The notes below the pieces were generated by a model. The model worked only from the letters and a program-made list of their open reading frames with translations. It searched no databases and was not told the DNA's origin. A stretch of 50,246 nucleotides of DNA from Colimorpha_A sp964630635 (lineage in GTDB: Bacteria; Bacillota; Clostridia; Oscillospirales; CAG-272), in assembly GCA_964630635.1 (NCBI GenBank), contig CAZVVM010000001.1, positions 1 through 50,246 on the forward strand, read 5' to 3'. This document shows positions 43,253-50,246 of this stretch, one piece after another. How positions within the stretch are numbered: the stretch's first letter is position 1; each line of letters starts with the position of its first letter. The position numbers and the translations under genes are program-made.

Positions 43253-43284
43253 AATGGGTAAGAGTTATTTCTCTCTTACCCATT
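43253..43284. terminator. Bidirectional hairpin terminator
   Basis: A perfect 12-bp stem, AATGGGTAAGAG and CTCTTACCCATT, with an 8-base loop holding the stop codon of the minus-strand DUF5662 gene. It serves the convergent secreted-protein gene and DUF5662 gene. Confidence 0.9.
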
Positions 43285-43795
43285 TTCTTATGTATTTGAA
43301 CGTTTCTTTTTCGCCCTTTTCGGCAAGCATAATAAGCAGCTCTTCAAGGTTATCGGATGTCCTCTCGTGAATAAACCTGTTTGCTTTTCCGCGCAGGAAA
43401 TACTCAAGAGGGAAATCGTCGGTATAATTTTTGCCTTGATATATCTTTGATGCCGCGACACGGTCGCAGAACATCTCAACAAGATACTTCTTCGGCATTT
43501 CGACAGGCATTACCTTGCGCGCTATCGGATTGTAATCGTTCCAATACTCGAAATGATGCTTGTTTCGTCCCTTGTGATGAAGCCAGGCAGGCGAATATCC
43601 GAGAAGCTCTCGTTCACCCTCATTTGGGCTCCGCGTACCCTTATAGTGCTTTGCTCCCGCCCAGAATTCGGACGGAGAATATTTGGAGAGATCGTGGAAA
43701 AGTCCCTGAAAACCGATTCCCGCCCTGAAGCAGTTTGCTATCACCCTGTGGCGGTGCTTTGTTATCGTTCTGAAATGTTTTATCGGATGTATCAC
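43265..43795 (-). CDS. DUF5662-family protein
   Basis: A 176-residue soluble protein of unknown function. HRHRVIANCFRAGIGFQGLFHDLSKYSPSEFW and LHHKGRNKHHFEYW resemble a metal-binding HD-type arrangement (His, HD, HH), as seen in DUF5662 members of Firmicutes; the catalytic role is not established. The C-terminal helix region is rich in Lys and Glu. Its ATG overlaps the stop of the upstream LTA-synthase-like gene by four bases, so both are translated together. Confidence 0.8.
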   Translation of the reverse strand: MIHPIKHFRTITKHRHRVIANCFRAGIGFQGLFHDLSKYSPSEFWAGAKHYKGTRSPNEGERELLGYSPAWLHHKGRNKHHFEYWNDYNPIARKVMPVEMPKKYLVEMFCDRVAASKIYQGKNYTDDFPLEYFLRGKANRFIHERTSDNLEELLIMLAEKGEKETFKYIRKWVREK

Positions 43796-45873
43796 GGCGT
43801 CACCGGTTGGAAGAATTCCTTGACAGTGTGTTTTCTGTCGATGATCAGATTATACTGTATCTGTGAAAGTGTATTCAACATTGGCAGTTTATTTATTCCC
43901 GCGGCAGAGTTAAGCACGCCTGACGCGTCGGTATACGAAAATGCATTTATCGTAGGATATTCAGCAATAAGATCCTTTTGCCACATCTGGAACGGCGTGA
44001 GGGGAATGCCTGCCAGATCCATTACGATACCGCCGAGATAGTTAAGGGAAACGTCTGACGGTGCTTCTGCCTCGGCGTTAAGATCGTAATTCGACCAGAT
44101 AATGTACGGTGTCTTATATCTGTCGGTGCGTCCTTTCAAAGTTCCTTGATCGGTAATCGAGCTGTTTTCATAGATCGGCATAGTAACGATATCGGACGGC
44201 TGATGATCGCCAAACATTACAATAACCGTCGGTTCGTCGACGCTTGAGAAATAATTTATTAGCTCCTCGTACGCTTTATCCGTTTCGTAGATCAGAGAAA
44301 GATAATTGTCCAAAATGTCTGTTGCGTAAAATTCCTGCTCGTACTGAGTTTTGATTTCGGGAACAAACTTACCATTAAGATCGTTTGTGTAACCGCCGTG
44401 ATTTTGCATCGTAACTCCGAAAAGGAAGAACGGCTCGTCATCAGTATTGTTTTCGTAAAGATCGATAATTCGGTTATACATAGATCTGTCGCTCAGGAAG
44501 CAGCGTATTAGGTCGTCGTCATCGATCGGCTTCATGTCTTCAAGAAAATATTTTTCGTCGAATTCGAGCATATCGTAAACTTCGTCGCGTTTCCAACCGC
44601 TGCGGTAGAAATTGTGCATTCCGATAGTTCGGTATCCGAGACTGTTGAGCTGAGAAACAACGGAATATGTGTGACCTTCAATATACTGCTGGAACGGGAT
44701 CGTTTCAGCAGGGAAGAAGGCCATTGAGCCGCCTGTGAGAAATTCATATTCGGAATTAGGAGTGTTACCGCCTTTTATTGAAACGAGCGCGTGTCCGTGC
44801 TTTACGCGGTCTTCCTCGATAAGCGAATGAATGAAGGGCATATAATCCTTATTTGTCGGTATGTCATCGAGAATTGAAAGATCGGAGAATGCCTCGTTCA
44901 TGATTACGATTATGTTAGGGCTTACGTTATCCGCCTTCTTTTCATAGTCCTCTTTTGCAGCGTTTTGATATTGATCATACAGCTCACGTATGTTGTCCGG
45001 CTTATAACCCTTAGGCGGGTCAATGTCGAGCAGTCCCAGCGTGTAAATAAACGTGACGGGAGTTCCGTTATAATTGTAAAGATATTTTGCGTCAAACATT
45101 GACGGATAGAATCCGTGTTTGAGCGCGTTCTCCTCCGAGCTGAAAACGTTGTTGATATATGACACGTATCCAAACAGCATCATAAAGGAAGCCACTGCGG
45201 GAAAGATTCCTATCCATAGCTTCTTGAACTTAAAGCGCATATTTAGCTGAATAGCAAAAACGATGATGGCAATGAGCGAGAATATGCAGAATTTGAAGTC
45301 CGGCGAAAAACTCATCTCATAATTGCCAACTACTGACATCGCGGTCTTTGCGGACAGTACGTCCCAAGGATAAATCGGCATATCTCTTGCCTGAACCGAG
45401 AGATTGTTGGCAATACCGAGAATTGACGGGATCAATGCAGTAACGATAATTGCAACGTCTGTTCTCGTTGTTACAGCAAGAACGAAAAACGCAAGGATGT
45501 AATAAAAGATGACGTTGAAGAGCGTGATCTTCATCGTGCCGGGCAGTCCCCAGAAATAATTTCTCGTAAGCGCTTCTACTATCATAAAGATGAATGGCGG
45601 GGCAATAAAGAAGAAGCCGAAGCTCAACAGCTTCTTCATCCATTTGCAACCAAGCAGCTTTACTGTCGGTACTGCGAAAAGAAGCACTACGAATCCGGTC
45701 ATAACCAAAACCGTCCTCGGGTCGTAGCTTTCCGTGCATATGAGTACAATGTAGGAAATAAAGAGTATTACTGCGGGAAGAAACTTAAGTGAATTTAAGA
45801 TAAATCTCTTTCTTCCGTCTGCTTCTTTCAGTTGCTCCTTGATTTTGTTAAAGAAGTCTTTGATTTTGCTCAT
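43792..45873 (-). CDS. LTA synthase/sulfatase-family membrane enzyme
   Basis: A 693-residue polytopic enzyme. About six N-terminal hydrophobic segments (residues 25-240) precede an extracellular sulfatase-fold domain. Catalytic features are Glu327 (IVIMNEAFSDL), nucleophile Thr371 in GGNTPNSEYEFLTGGS, and Asp556-His557 (VMFGDHQPSD), matching the Mn and Thr site of lipoteichoic acid synthases. Such enzymes move glycerol-phosphate from phosphatidylglycerol to a glycolipid or glycan; the true acceptor (LTA, a capsule or another polymer) is not evident. A GAGG site precedes the ATG. It forms a two-gene operon with DUF5662. Confidence 0.88.
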   Translation of the reverse strand: MSKIKDFFNKIKEQLKEADGRKRFILNSLKFLPAVILFISYIVLICTESYDPRTVLVMTGFVVLLFAVPTVKLLGCKWMKKLLSFGFFFIAPPFIFMIVEALTRNYFWGLPGTMKITLFNVIFYYILAFFVLAVTTRTDVAIIVTALIPSILGIANNLSVQARDMPIYPWDVLSAKTAMSVVGNYEMSFSPDFKFCIFSLIAIIVFAIQLNMRFKFKKLWIGIFPAVASFMMLFGYVSYINNVFSSEENALKHGFYPSMFDAKYLYNYNGTPVTFIYTLGLLDIDPPKGYKPDNIRELYDQYQNAAKEDYEKKADNVSPNIIVIMNEAFSDLSILDDIPTNKDYMPFIHSLIEEDRVKHGHALVSIKGGNTPNSEYEFLTGGSMAFFPAETIPFQQYIEGHTYSVVSQLNSLGYRTIGMHNFYRSGWKRDEVYDMLEFDEKYFLEDMKPIDDDDLIRCFLSDRSMYNRIIDLYENNTDDEPFFLFGVTMQNHGGYTNDLNGKFVPEIKTQYEQEFYATDILDNYLSLIYETDKAYEELINYFSSVDEPTVIVMFGDHQPSDIVTMPIYENSSITDQGTLKGRTDRYKTPYIIWSNYDLNAEAEAPSDVSLNYLGGIVMDLAGIPLTPFQMWQKDLIAEYPTINAFSYTDASGVLNSAAGINKLPMLNTLSQIQYNLIIDRKHTVKEFFQPVTP

Positions 45874-45907
45874 TGGAATTGCCTCGTTTAAAAAATTAAA
45901 ATTGATG

Positions 45908-45936
45908 ATGACAAAAGCGAAATAATCTGTTATAAT
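45908..45936 (+). promoter_or_regulatory. Promoter for the Dabb gene
   Basis: ATGACA (45908-45913), 17 bases, then TATAAT (45931-45936) preceded by TGT, an extended -10. It lies in the 83-base space shared with the divergent LTA-synthase-like gene. Confidence 0.75.
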
Positions 45937-45956
45937 AAAGAAAAGGCGGTGAAAAA

Positions 45957-46259
45957 ATGGTTAAACACGTAATTTTATGGAAGCTCGATGAAAAGCTTTC
46001 GGAATCTGAAAAGGAACAGGTTAAGACAGACGCAAAGCTTGAGCTCGAAGCGCTTGTCGGAAAGATCCCCGGGCTTCTGTCAATGAAGATCGAGATCGGC
46101 AGACTTGAAAGCTCAAACGCCGATATGATGCTCGACAGCACGCTCGAAGACGAAGATGCGCTCAAGGTATATAAGGAACACCCCGAGCACGTTCGTGTTG
46201 CGAACGGCTTTGTACGTCCTTATACGGTACAGCGTCTTTGCCTCGATTTTAACACCTGA
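45957..46259 (+). CDS. Dabb-family (stress-response A/B barrel) protein
   Basis: A 100-residue protein with the Dabb layout: MVKHVILWKLDEKL at the start, then GKIPGLLSMKIEIGRLESSN, EDEDALKVYKEHPEH and VANGFVRPYTVQRLCLDF. These small dimeric alpha-beta barrels have diverse or unknown functions; some are stress-linked. AAGGCGGTG precedes the ATG. Its last bases overlap the 3' end of the convergent CCA-adding enzyme gene by 11 bases. Confidence 0.88.
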   Translation: MVKHVILWKLDEKLSESEKEQVKTDAKLELEALVGKIPGLLSMKIEIGRLESSNADMMLDSTLEDEDALKVYKEHPEHVRVANGFVRPYTVQRLCLDFNT

Positions 46260-47574
46260 ATTTGTTCACAATATAATGGGTCAAGGCCTCTTTCGTGTTC
46301 TCAAGCTCGCCGTTCAGTACGGCGTCGAAAAGGAGCGAAAGGGCTTTTCCTATTTCTTTGCCTTTATAACCGAGCGCGATCATATCGTTGCCGTTGAGCG
46401 CGAGATCGGAGAGGGAAAGGCAGGGAGTATTCGACAGGATATCGTTTGCAATTTTGCGCAGAGACTCGTTATGCTCCGTGCGTAAAGAGGCGTCAAGCTT
46501 TTGCGACGCGTTATCTGCACGTTGAAGATCAAGCAGATCGAAATATAATTCTTTGCCGAGCTTGCTTAATTTTCTGCCGACAGCCGTTTCCGTTTCGTCA
46601 ATTACACCGTCGTGATGCCTTATAAGCGTCACGATTCTTTTTATTTCGACATTTGAAAGGCGAAGGTCTTTTAAAATACTCTCTGCCATTTCGGCACCGT
46701 GATGGGCGTGACCGTAATAATGACTGATTCCGTTTTCGTCCTTAAATTCGGTCGTCGGCTTTGCTATATCGTGAAGCAAGCCCGCCAAACGGAGTATCGG
46801 GTCAGCACGGAGATTGGCGACGGTTTTTATAATATGCGTATAAAGATCAAAATCGTGATGCGGATTATTCTGACAGTAATCGAATGTCTTCGAAATGTCG
46901 GGAATGATGAGCGCGATAACGTCACGGTAGCGGTGCATTACGCGGCTCATTCCGTTACCGCATATAAGCTTTTTCATTTCGTCGCGGATGCGTTCCTTTG
47001 AAACCAACGACAGATTATCCTTGAGGGTAAATATTGCATCAGAGGTTTCATTTTCGATCTCAAATTCAAGCGTAGATGAGAAGCGGAGTGCGCGCAGGAT
47101 ACGTAAAGCGTCCTCGGAAAAGCGCTTCATCGGATCGCCGACGCAGCGAATCGTTCTTGATTTAATGTCGCAGATTCCGCCGAACGGGTCGATATAACCG
47201 TCAATCGGTGAATAGGCAATAGCGTTGACGGTAAAATCACGTCGGCTCAAATCCTTGACTACGTCGCGCGTAAAATCAACGCAGTCGGGATGCCGTCCGT
47301 CGGAATAACTTCCGTCTGTACGGAATGTGGTGATCTCTATTGATGATGAACCGAGCAAGACCGTTACGGTTCCGTGCTTTAATCCCGTTTCAATAACTCT
47401 GTAATCGGAAAAAACGTCCTCAACCTCGTTCGGCAGAGCATCGGTGCAAACGTCGTAATCGTTTATAGTTCTGCCCATAAGATGGTCACGAACAGCTCCG
47501 CCGACGACGTAAGCGTTGTAGCCGTGTCGGTTCAGCAGGGAAAGGCAGGTGTTGATTTCGGTCGGTAATTGCAT
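46249..47574 (-). CDS. cca: CCA tRNA nucleotidyltransferase
   Basis: A 441-residue class II CCA-adding enzyme, which builds or repairs the 3' CCA of tRNAs. Motif A is GGAVRDHLMGRTINDYDVCTDA with the metal Asp pair; RRDFTVNAIAY and RFSEDALRILRALRF are the conserved NTP and helical regions. A C-terminal HD domain (LAGLLHDIAKP, HYYGHAHHGAEMAESIL, RHHDG) is also present. I start at 47574 (MQLPTEINTCLSLL), which fits family N-termini and lies 5 bases past the upstream stop; an ATG at 47610 would overlap the upstream gene. Confidence 0.93.
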   Translation of the reverse strand: MQLPTEINTCLSLLNRHGYNAYVVGGAVRDHLMGRTINDYDVCTDALPNEVEDVFSDYRVIETGLKHGTVTVLLGSSSIEITTFRTDGSYSDGRHPDCVDFTRDVVKDLSRRDFTVNAIAYSPIDGYIDPFGGICDIKSRTIRCVGDPMKRFSEDALRILRALRFSSTLEFEIENETSDAIFTLKDNLSLVSKERIRDEMKKLICGNGMSRVMHRYRDVIALIIPDISKTFDYCQNNPHHDFDLYTHIIKTVANLRADPILRLAGLLHDIAKPTTEFKDENGISHYYGHAHHGAEMAESILKDLRLSNVEIKRIVTLIRHHDGVIDETETAVGRKLSKLGKELYFDLLDLQRADNASQKLDASLRTEHNESLRKIANDILSNTPCLSLSDLALNGNDMIALGYKGKEIGKALSLLFDAVLNGELENTKEALTHYIVNKFRC

Positions 47575-47578
47575 CGGA

Positions 47579-47977
47579 TTATTCACAGTGCCCATCACAT
47601 TTGACGTCAAACATACCCGTCAGAGTGACGGTTAGAACCCCGTCAATTTCCTTGAAACCGACGGCTCTTGCAAGACGCGCCTCGCTTTCGTTTGCTGGCG
47701 AAGGGTAATATGCGGTTACGACACCGCAGAGATCGAGAAAATTGAGGACCGCGCGTCCGAGAATGAACATTCCCTCAAAATCCTCGTCCGTTCCGATAAC
47801 CTGACGCATTGCGTCAATTACCGCGCCGTTTTCGCGTATATCGAATTGGGCGCAGGCAAGAAGCTCACCGTCATTGTGCGCCTTGTATGCAAACAGCTCG
47901 GGCTTGAATTCGACACCGCAAAGCGACGTAATTTCCTTTTGTTCGTTTTTATCTTCAATCGGCTTTATTATAAGCAT
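47579..47977 (-). CDS. Small protein, possibly GNAT acetyltransferase-like
   Basis: A 132-residue protein upstream of cca in the same operon. LLACAQFDIRENGAVIDAMRQV, FEGMFILGRAVLNFLDLCGV and ARAVGFKE, with a Y-P-S-P-A-N-E loop, recall the core of GNAT acetyltransferases (strand, helix, helix, strand), but the acetyl-CoA loop is not clear. The C-terminus carries a CDGHC motif of unknown meaning. GAGGT precedes the ATG by 8 bases. The function is not assigned. Confidence 0.65.
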   Translation of the reverse strand: MLIIKPIEDKNEQKEITSLCGVEFKPELFAYKAHNDGELLACAQFDIRENGAVIDAMRQVIGTDEDFEGMFILGRAVLNFLDLCGVVTAYYPSPANESEARLARAVGFKEIDGVLTVTLTGMFDVKCDGHCE

Positions 47978-48007
47978 TATATGACCTCAATTTTACAATA
48001 TAATATT

Positions 48008-48036
48008 ATTCTAACAAATTTTTCGTAATAAGTCAA
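48008..48036 (-). promoter_or_regulatory. Promoter for the GNAT-like gene and cca
   Basis: On the minus strand: TTGACT (48031-48036), 17 bases, TAGAAT (48008-48013), ending about 30 bases before the ATG. Confidence 0.78.
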
Positions 48037-48086
48037 CATAGAACATAAAAGTTAAAATTTAATCGCTAAAATTTTATCGAAAAAAC

Positions 48087-48106
48087 AGTTTTTTTCAAGA
48101 AAAACT
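48087..48106. repeat. Inverted repeat just upstream of the NuoE promoter
   Basis: AGTTTTT (48087-48093), 6 bases, AAAAACT (48100-48106): a 7-bp dyad ending one base before the -35 box. It could be a binding site, but A/T tracts of this kind also arise by chance. Confidence 0.35.
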
Positions 48107-48107
48107 A

Positions 48108-48136
48108 TTGATTATTTCTTTTGGGTATGTTATACT
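48108..48136 (+). promoter_or_regulatory. Promoter of the NuoE-NuoF operon
   Basis: TTGATT (48108-48113), 17 bases, TATACT (48131-48136) preceded by TGT (extended -10). The transcript would begin near 48143, leaving a leader of almost 100 bases before the GTG start. Confidence 0.8.
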
Positions 48137-48240
48137 TATGTAGATATGAAGATATGCTGAATAAATATGGCTGTTTTCATATAAACATTATTAATAATTA
48201 TGCCGGAAGCACATTAAAAAACGATGGAGGTTCAGTTAAC

Positions 48241-48735
48241 GTGCAAAAGAAAATCAGTAATCATCCGTTTAACGGAACGCCCGAGCAGGCAGCAAAGCTT
48301 GAAGCTGTAATCAACGCTAACAAGCACGATAAGAGTCTGCTTATGGCTGTAATGCAGGAAGCACAGGGAATCTACGGCTACCTGCCTTATGAAGTGCAGA
48401 AGATGATCGCCGACGGAATGGATATTCCGATCGAAAAGGTATTCGGTGTATCGACCTTCTACGCACAGTTCTCGCTTACCCCCAAGGGTGAGTATAACAT
48501 CTCGATATGTCTCGGTACGGCTTGCTACGTAAAGGGCGCGGGCATCATCTTTGATAAGTTCGCAGAAAAGCTCGGTATCGGAGCAGATGAGTGTACTGCC
48601 GACGGAAAATTCAGTCTCACGGCTTGCCGTTGCATCGGCGCGTGCGGACTTGCACCGGTTCTTACCGTCAACGAAGAAGTCTACGGCCGTCTTACGGGTG
48701 CAGACGTTGACACTATCCTTGCAAAGTATCAGTAA
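48241..48735 (+). CDS. NuoE-like [2Fe-2S] subunit (NADH dehydrogenase/hydrogenase)
   Basis: A 164-residue thioredoxin-fold ferredoxin subunit, as in NuoE, HydC and HndA. Its [2Fe-2S] ligands are Cys90 and Cys95 (CLGTACYVKG) and Cys131 and Cys135 (CIGACG), with LMAVMQEAQGIYGYLPYEVQ and VFGVSTFYAQFSL before them. The start is GTG at 48241 with GGAGG ten bases upstream; an in-frame ATG at 48121 lies before the promoter's -10 box and is rejected. It is followed by a NuoF-like gene, so this is probably a bifurcating [FeFe]-hydrogenase or NADH:ferredoxin-type complex. The hydrogenase subunit would lie off the right edge. Confidence 0.92.
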   Translation: MQKKISNHPFNGTPEQAAKLEAVINANKHDKSLLMAVMQEAQGIYGYLPYEVQKMIADGMDIPIEKVFGVSTFYAQFSLTPKGEYNISICLGTACYVKGAGIIFDKFAEKLGIGADECTADGKFSLTACRCIGACGLAPVLTVNEEVYGRLTGADVDTILAKYQ

Positions 48736-48828
48736 TATTATTTAAGAACCGCGCTGATTTTGGTCTACTCCGGCAAGACTGATAAATGCTTCTGCGGTAC
48801 ACAACTAATTTAGGAGGAAAAAGCACTG

Positions 48829-50246
48829 ATGATTAAAACAGTTGCAGAACTTAACGCTCTTCGTGAGCAGGTTCTTCATACCATCGCTCTCCGCGGTGAT
48901 GAAAAGCTTGCATCCGTAAAGTGCGATTACAAGAGAAACGTTCTTGTCTGTGGCGGTACGGGTTGTACCTCGTCGAACAGTCTCAAGATCGTTGAAGCGC
49001 TTAAGCGCGAGATCGCGGCAAACGGCATCGAGAACGAAGTTAAGGTAGTTACTACCGGATGCTTCGGACTTTGCGCACTCGGCCCGATCATGATAGTTTA
49101 CCCCGAGGGAAGCTTCTATTCTATGGTCAACGTAGATGATATTCCCGAGATCGTAAAGGAACACTTCGTAAACGGCAACGTCGTAACGAGACTTCTTTAC
49201 GCAGAGACCGTCGGTGAGGGCGGAAAGATCAAGTCTCTCAATGAGACTGACTTCTACCGTAAGCAAATCCGCGTTGCTCTCCGTAACTGCGGCGTTATCG
49301 ACCCCGAGGACGTAAACGAATATGTTGCCCGTGACGGTTACCAGGCACTCGCTAAGTGTCTTACCGAGCTTACTCCCGATCAGGTTATCCAGATTGTATC
49401 CGATTCCGGACTCCGCGGACGTGGAGGCGGCGGATTCCCGACCGGCCGTAAGTGGGCACTTTGCGCTCCCAATAAGGCAGATCAGAAGTACGTCGTTTGT
49501 AACGCAGACGAGGGCGACCCCGGAGCGTTCATGGACCGTTCGGTTCTCGAGGGCGACCCCCACTGCCTTATCGAGGCAATGGCTATCGCAGGTTATGCAG
49601 TCGGCGCAACTCAAGGTTACGTTTATGTAAGAGCTGAGTACCCGATAGCTGTTACCCGTCTTCAGAAGGCAATAGTAGATGCAAGAGAAAAAGGACTTCT
49701 CGGAAAGAATATTTTCGGAATCGGCTTCGACTTTGATATGGATATCCGTCTCGGCGCAGGCGCATTCGTCTGCGGTGAGGAAACCGCTCTTATGACCTCT
49801 ATCGAGGGTAACAGAGGCGAGCCCCGTCCCCGTCCTCCTTTCCCGGCAGTTAAGGGTCTGTTCGGCAAGCCCACCGTTGAAAACAACGTTGAGACCTTCG
49901 CAAACGTTCCTCAGATCATCCTCAAGGGTGCTGAATGGTTCGCATCGATGGGTACTCCTACCGCAAAGGGTACTAAGGTATTTGCTCTCGGCGGTAAGAT
50001 CGAGCACACCGGTCTTGTTGAGATCCCGATGGGTACGACCCTTCGCGAGATCGTTGAAGAGATCGGCGGCGGCATCCCGAACGGCAAGTCCTTTAAGGCA
50101 GCTCAGGCGGGTGGACCTTCCGGCGGATGTATTCCCGCGTCTCTTATCGACACTCCCGTTGACTACGATAACCTTACCGCAGTCGGTTGTATGATCGGCT
50201 CCGGCGGACTTATCGCAATGGACGAGGACACCTGTATGGTCGATAT
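48829..50246 (+). CDS. NuoF-like NADH/FMN subunit, C-terminus cut by the window edge
   Basis: The frame is open from the ATG at 48829 to the end of the window, about 472 residues. It begins with an N-terminal thioredoxin-like [2Fe-2S] domain (VCGGTGCTSSNS, TTGCFGLCALGP), then the FMN/NADH domain: GLRGRGGGGFPTGRKW, CNADEGDPGAFMDR and FVCGEETALMTSIEGNRG. SLBB-like and GGPSGGCIP stretches follow. The C-terminal [4Fe-4S] ligands lie beyond the edge. The N-terminal extra domain is typical of HydB/HndC of bifurcating hydrogenases rather than respiratory NuoF. AGGAGG is 11 bases upstream. Which complex it joins depends on genes outside the window. Confidence 0.93.
   Translation, partial: MIKTVAELNALREQVLHTIALRGDEKLASVKCDYKRNVLVCGGTGCTSSNSLKIVEALKREIAANGIENEVKVVTTGCFGLCALGPIMIVYPEGSFYSMVNVDDIPEIVKEHFVNGNVVTRLLYAETVGEGGKIKSLNETDFYRKQIRVALRNCGVIDPEDVNEYVARDGYQALAKCLTELTPDQVIQIVSDSGLRGRGGGGFPTGRKWALCAPNKADQKYVVCNADEGDPGAFMDRSVLEGDPHCLIEAMAIAGYAVGATQGYVYVRAEYPIAVTRLQKAIVDAREKGLLGKNIFGIGFDFDMDIRLGAGAFVCGEETALMTSIEGNRGEPRPRPPFPAVKGLFGKPTVENNVETFANVPQIILKGAEWFASMGTPTAKGTKVFALGGKIEHTGLVEIPMGTTLREIVEEIGGGIPNGKSFKAAQAGGPSGGCIPASLIDTPVDYDNLTAVGCMIGSGGLIAMDEDTCMVD

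Noticed and set aside
48121..48240. A 40-residue N-terminal extension of the NuoE-like protein
   Set aside because: The extension overlaps the predicted promoter -10 box, lacks a ribosome site and is not found in the family; the GTG at 48241 has GGAGG upstream.
1..50246. CRISPR arrays, insertion sequences, prophage genes, tRNA or rRNA
   Set aside because: No regularly spaced repeats, transposase or integrase motifs, or tRNA-like cloverleaf sequences were recognised on either strand by reading; a covariance search for tRNA would be the definitive test.

Overview
The window looks like a draft-genome contig from an anaerobic, spore-forming member of the Clostridia (Bacillota), plausibly an uncultured gut lineage near the Oscillospirales. 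Evidence: Gram-positive style promoters and GGAGG ribosome sites, spoVAD/spoVAE, a perfect CIRCE box before groESL, class II galT, a one-chain clostridial-type purL, short-form hisG with hisZ, a NuoE/NuoF pair of the electron-bifurcating hydrogenase type, and a dockerin-bearing secreted protein. The family-level assignment is inference. Ten Ns at 1043-1052 inside purD show that this is an assembly scaffold.

Layout. 1-8008 (+): end of a purine operon, with the AICAR formyltransferase C-terminus, purD (broken by the N gap), purL, fhs (formate-tetrahydrofolate ligase, which feeds formyl groups to purine synthesis) and an alpha/beta hydrolase overlapping fhs. 8045-12649 (-): a heterodimeric ABC exporter plus a geranylgeranyl-reductase-like flavoprotein, divergent from birA (12774-13517, +). 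13542-14684 (-): an anion permease, divergent from galT (14856-16355, +). Then a zinc-ribbon membrane protein (+), and on the minus strand spoVAD-spoVAE and a Gfo/Idh/MocA oxidoreductase that is divergent from an AraC regulator. A small DUF3006 gene (-) with no normal start codon lies beside ligA-obgE (+). groES-groEL follow under a CIRCE operator, then a second heterodimeric ABC exporter pair.

30288-38786 (+) is a compact histidine operon containing every biosynthetic step: a TrpR-family YerC/HisR-like regulator, then hisZ, G, D, C, B, H, A, F, IE and a PHP-type histidinol phosphatase. A 7-bp inverted repeat sits between the -35 and -10 boxes of its promoter and is the best candidate operator in the window. 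38951-43249 (+) encodes a 1432-residue secreted protein with an M23 peptidase-like domain, repeat domains and a C-terminal dockerin. The minus-strand pair behind it encodes an LTA-synthase-like membrane enzyme and a DUF5662 protein. The right end holds a Dabb protein (+), a CCA-adding enzyme with a small GNAT-like gene (-), and the start of a NuoE-NuoF operon (+) that runs off the edge.

Most of the window is housekeeping gene content. I found no CRISPR array, insertion sequence, prophage, rRNA or tRNA. Most transcription-unit ends carry a clear perfect or near-perfect hairpin terminator, and many promoters have an exact 17-bp spacer. The less routine points are the his-operon operator, the missing start codon of the DUF3006 gene, the dockerin-M23 protein, the spoVA cluster without spoVAC, and the two exporter pairs with one degenerate ATP site each.
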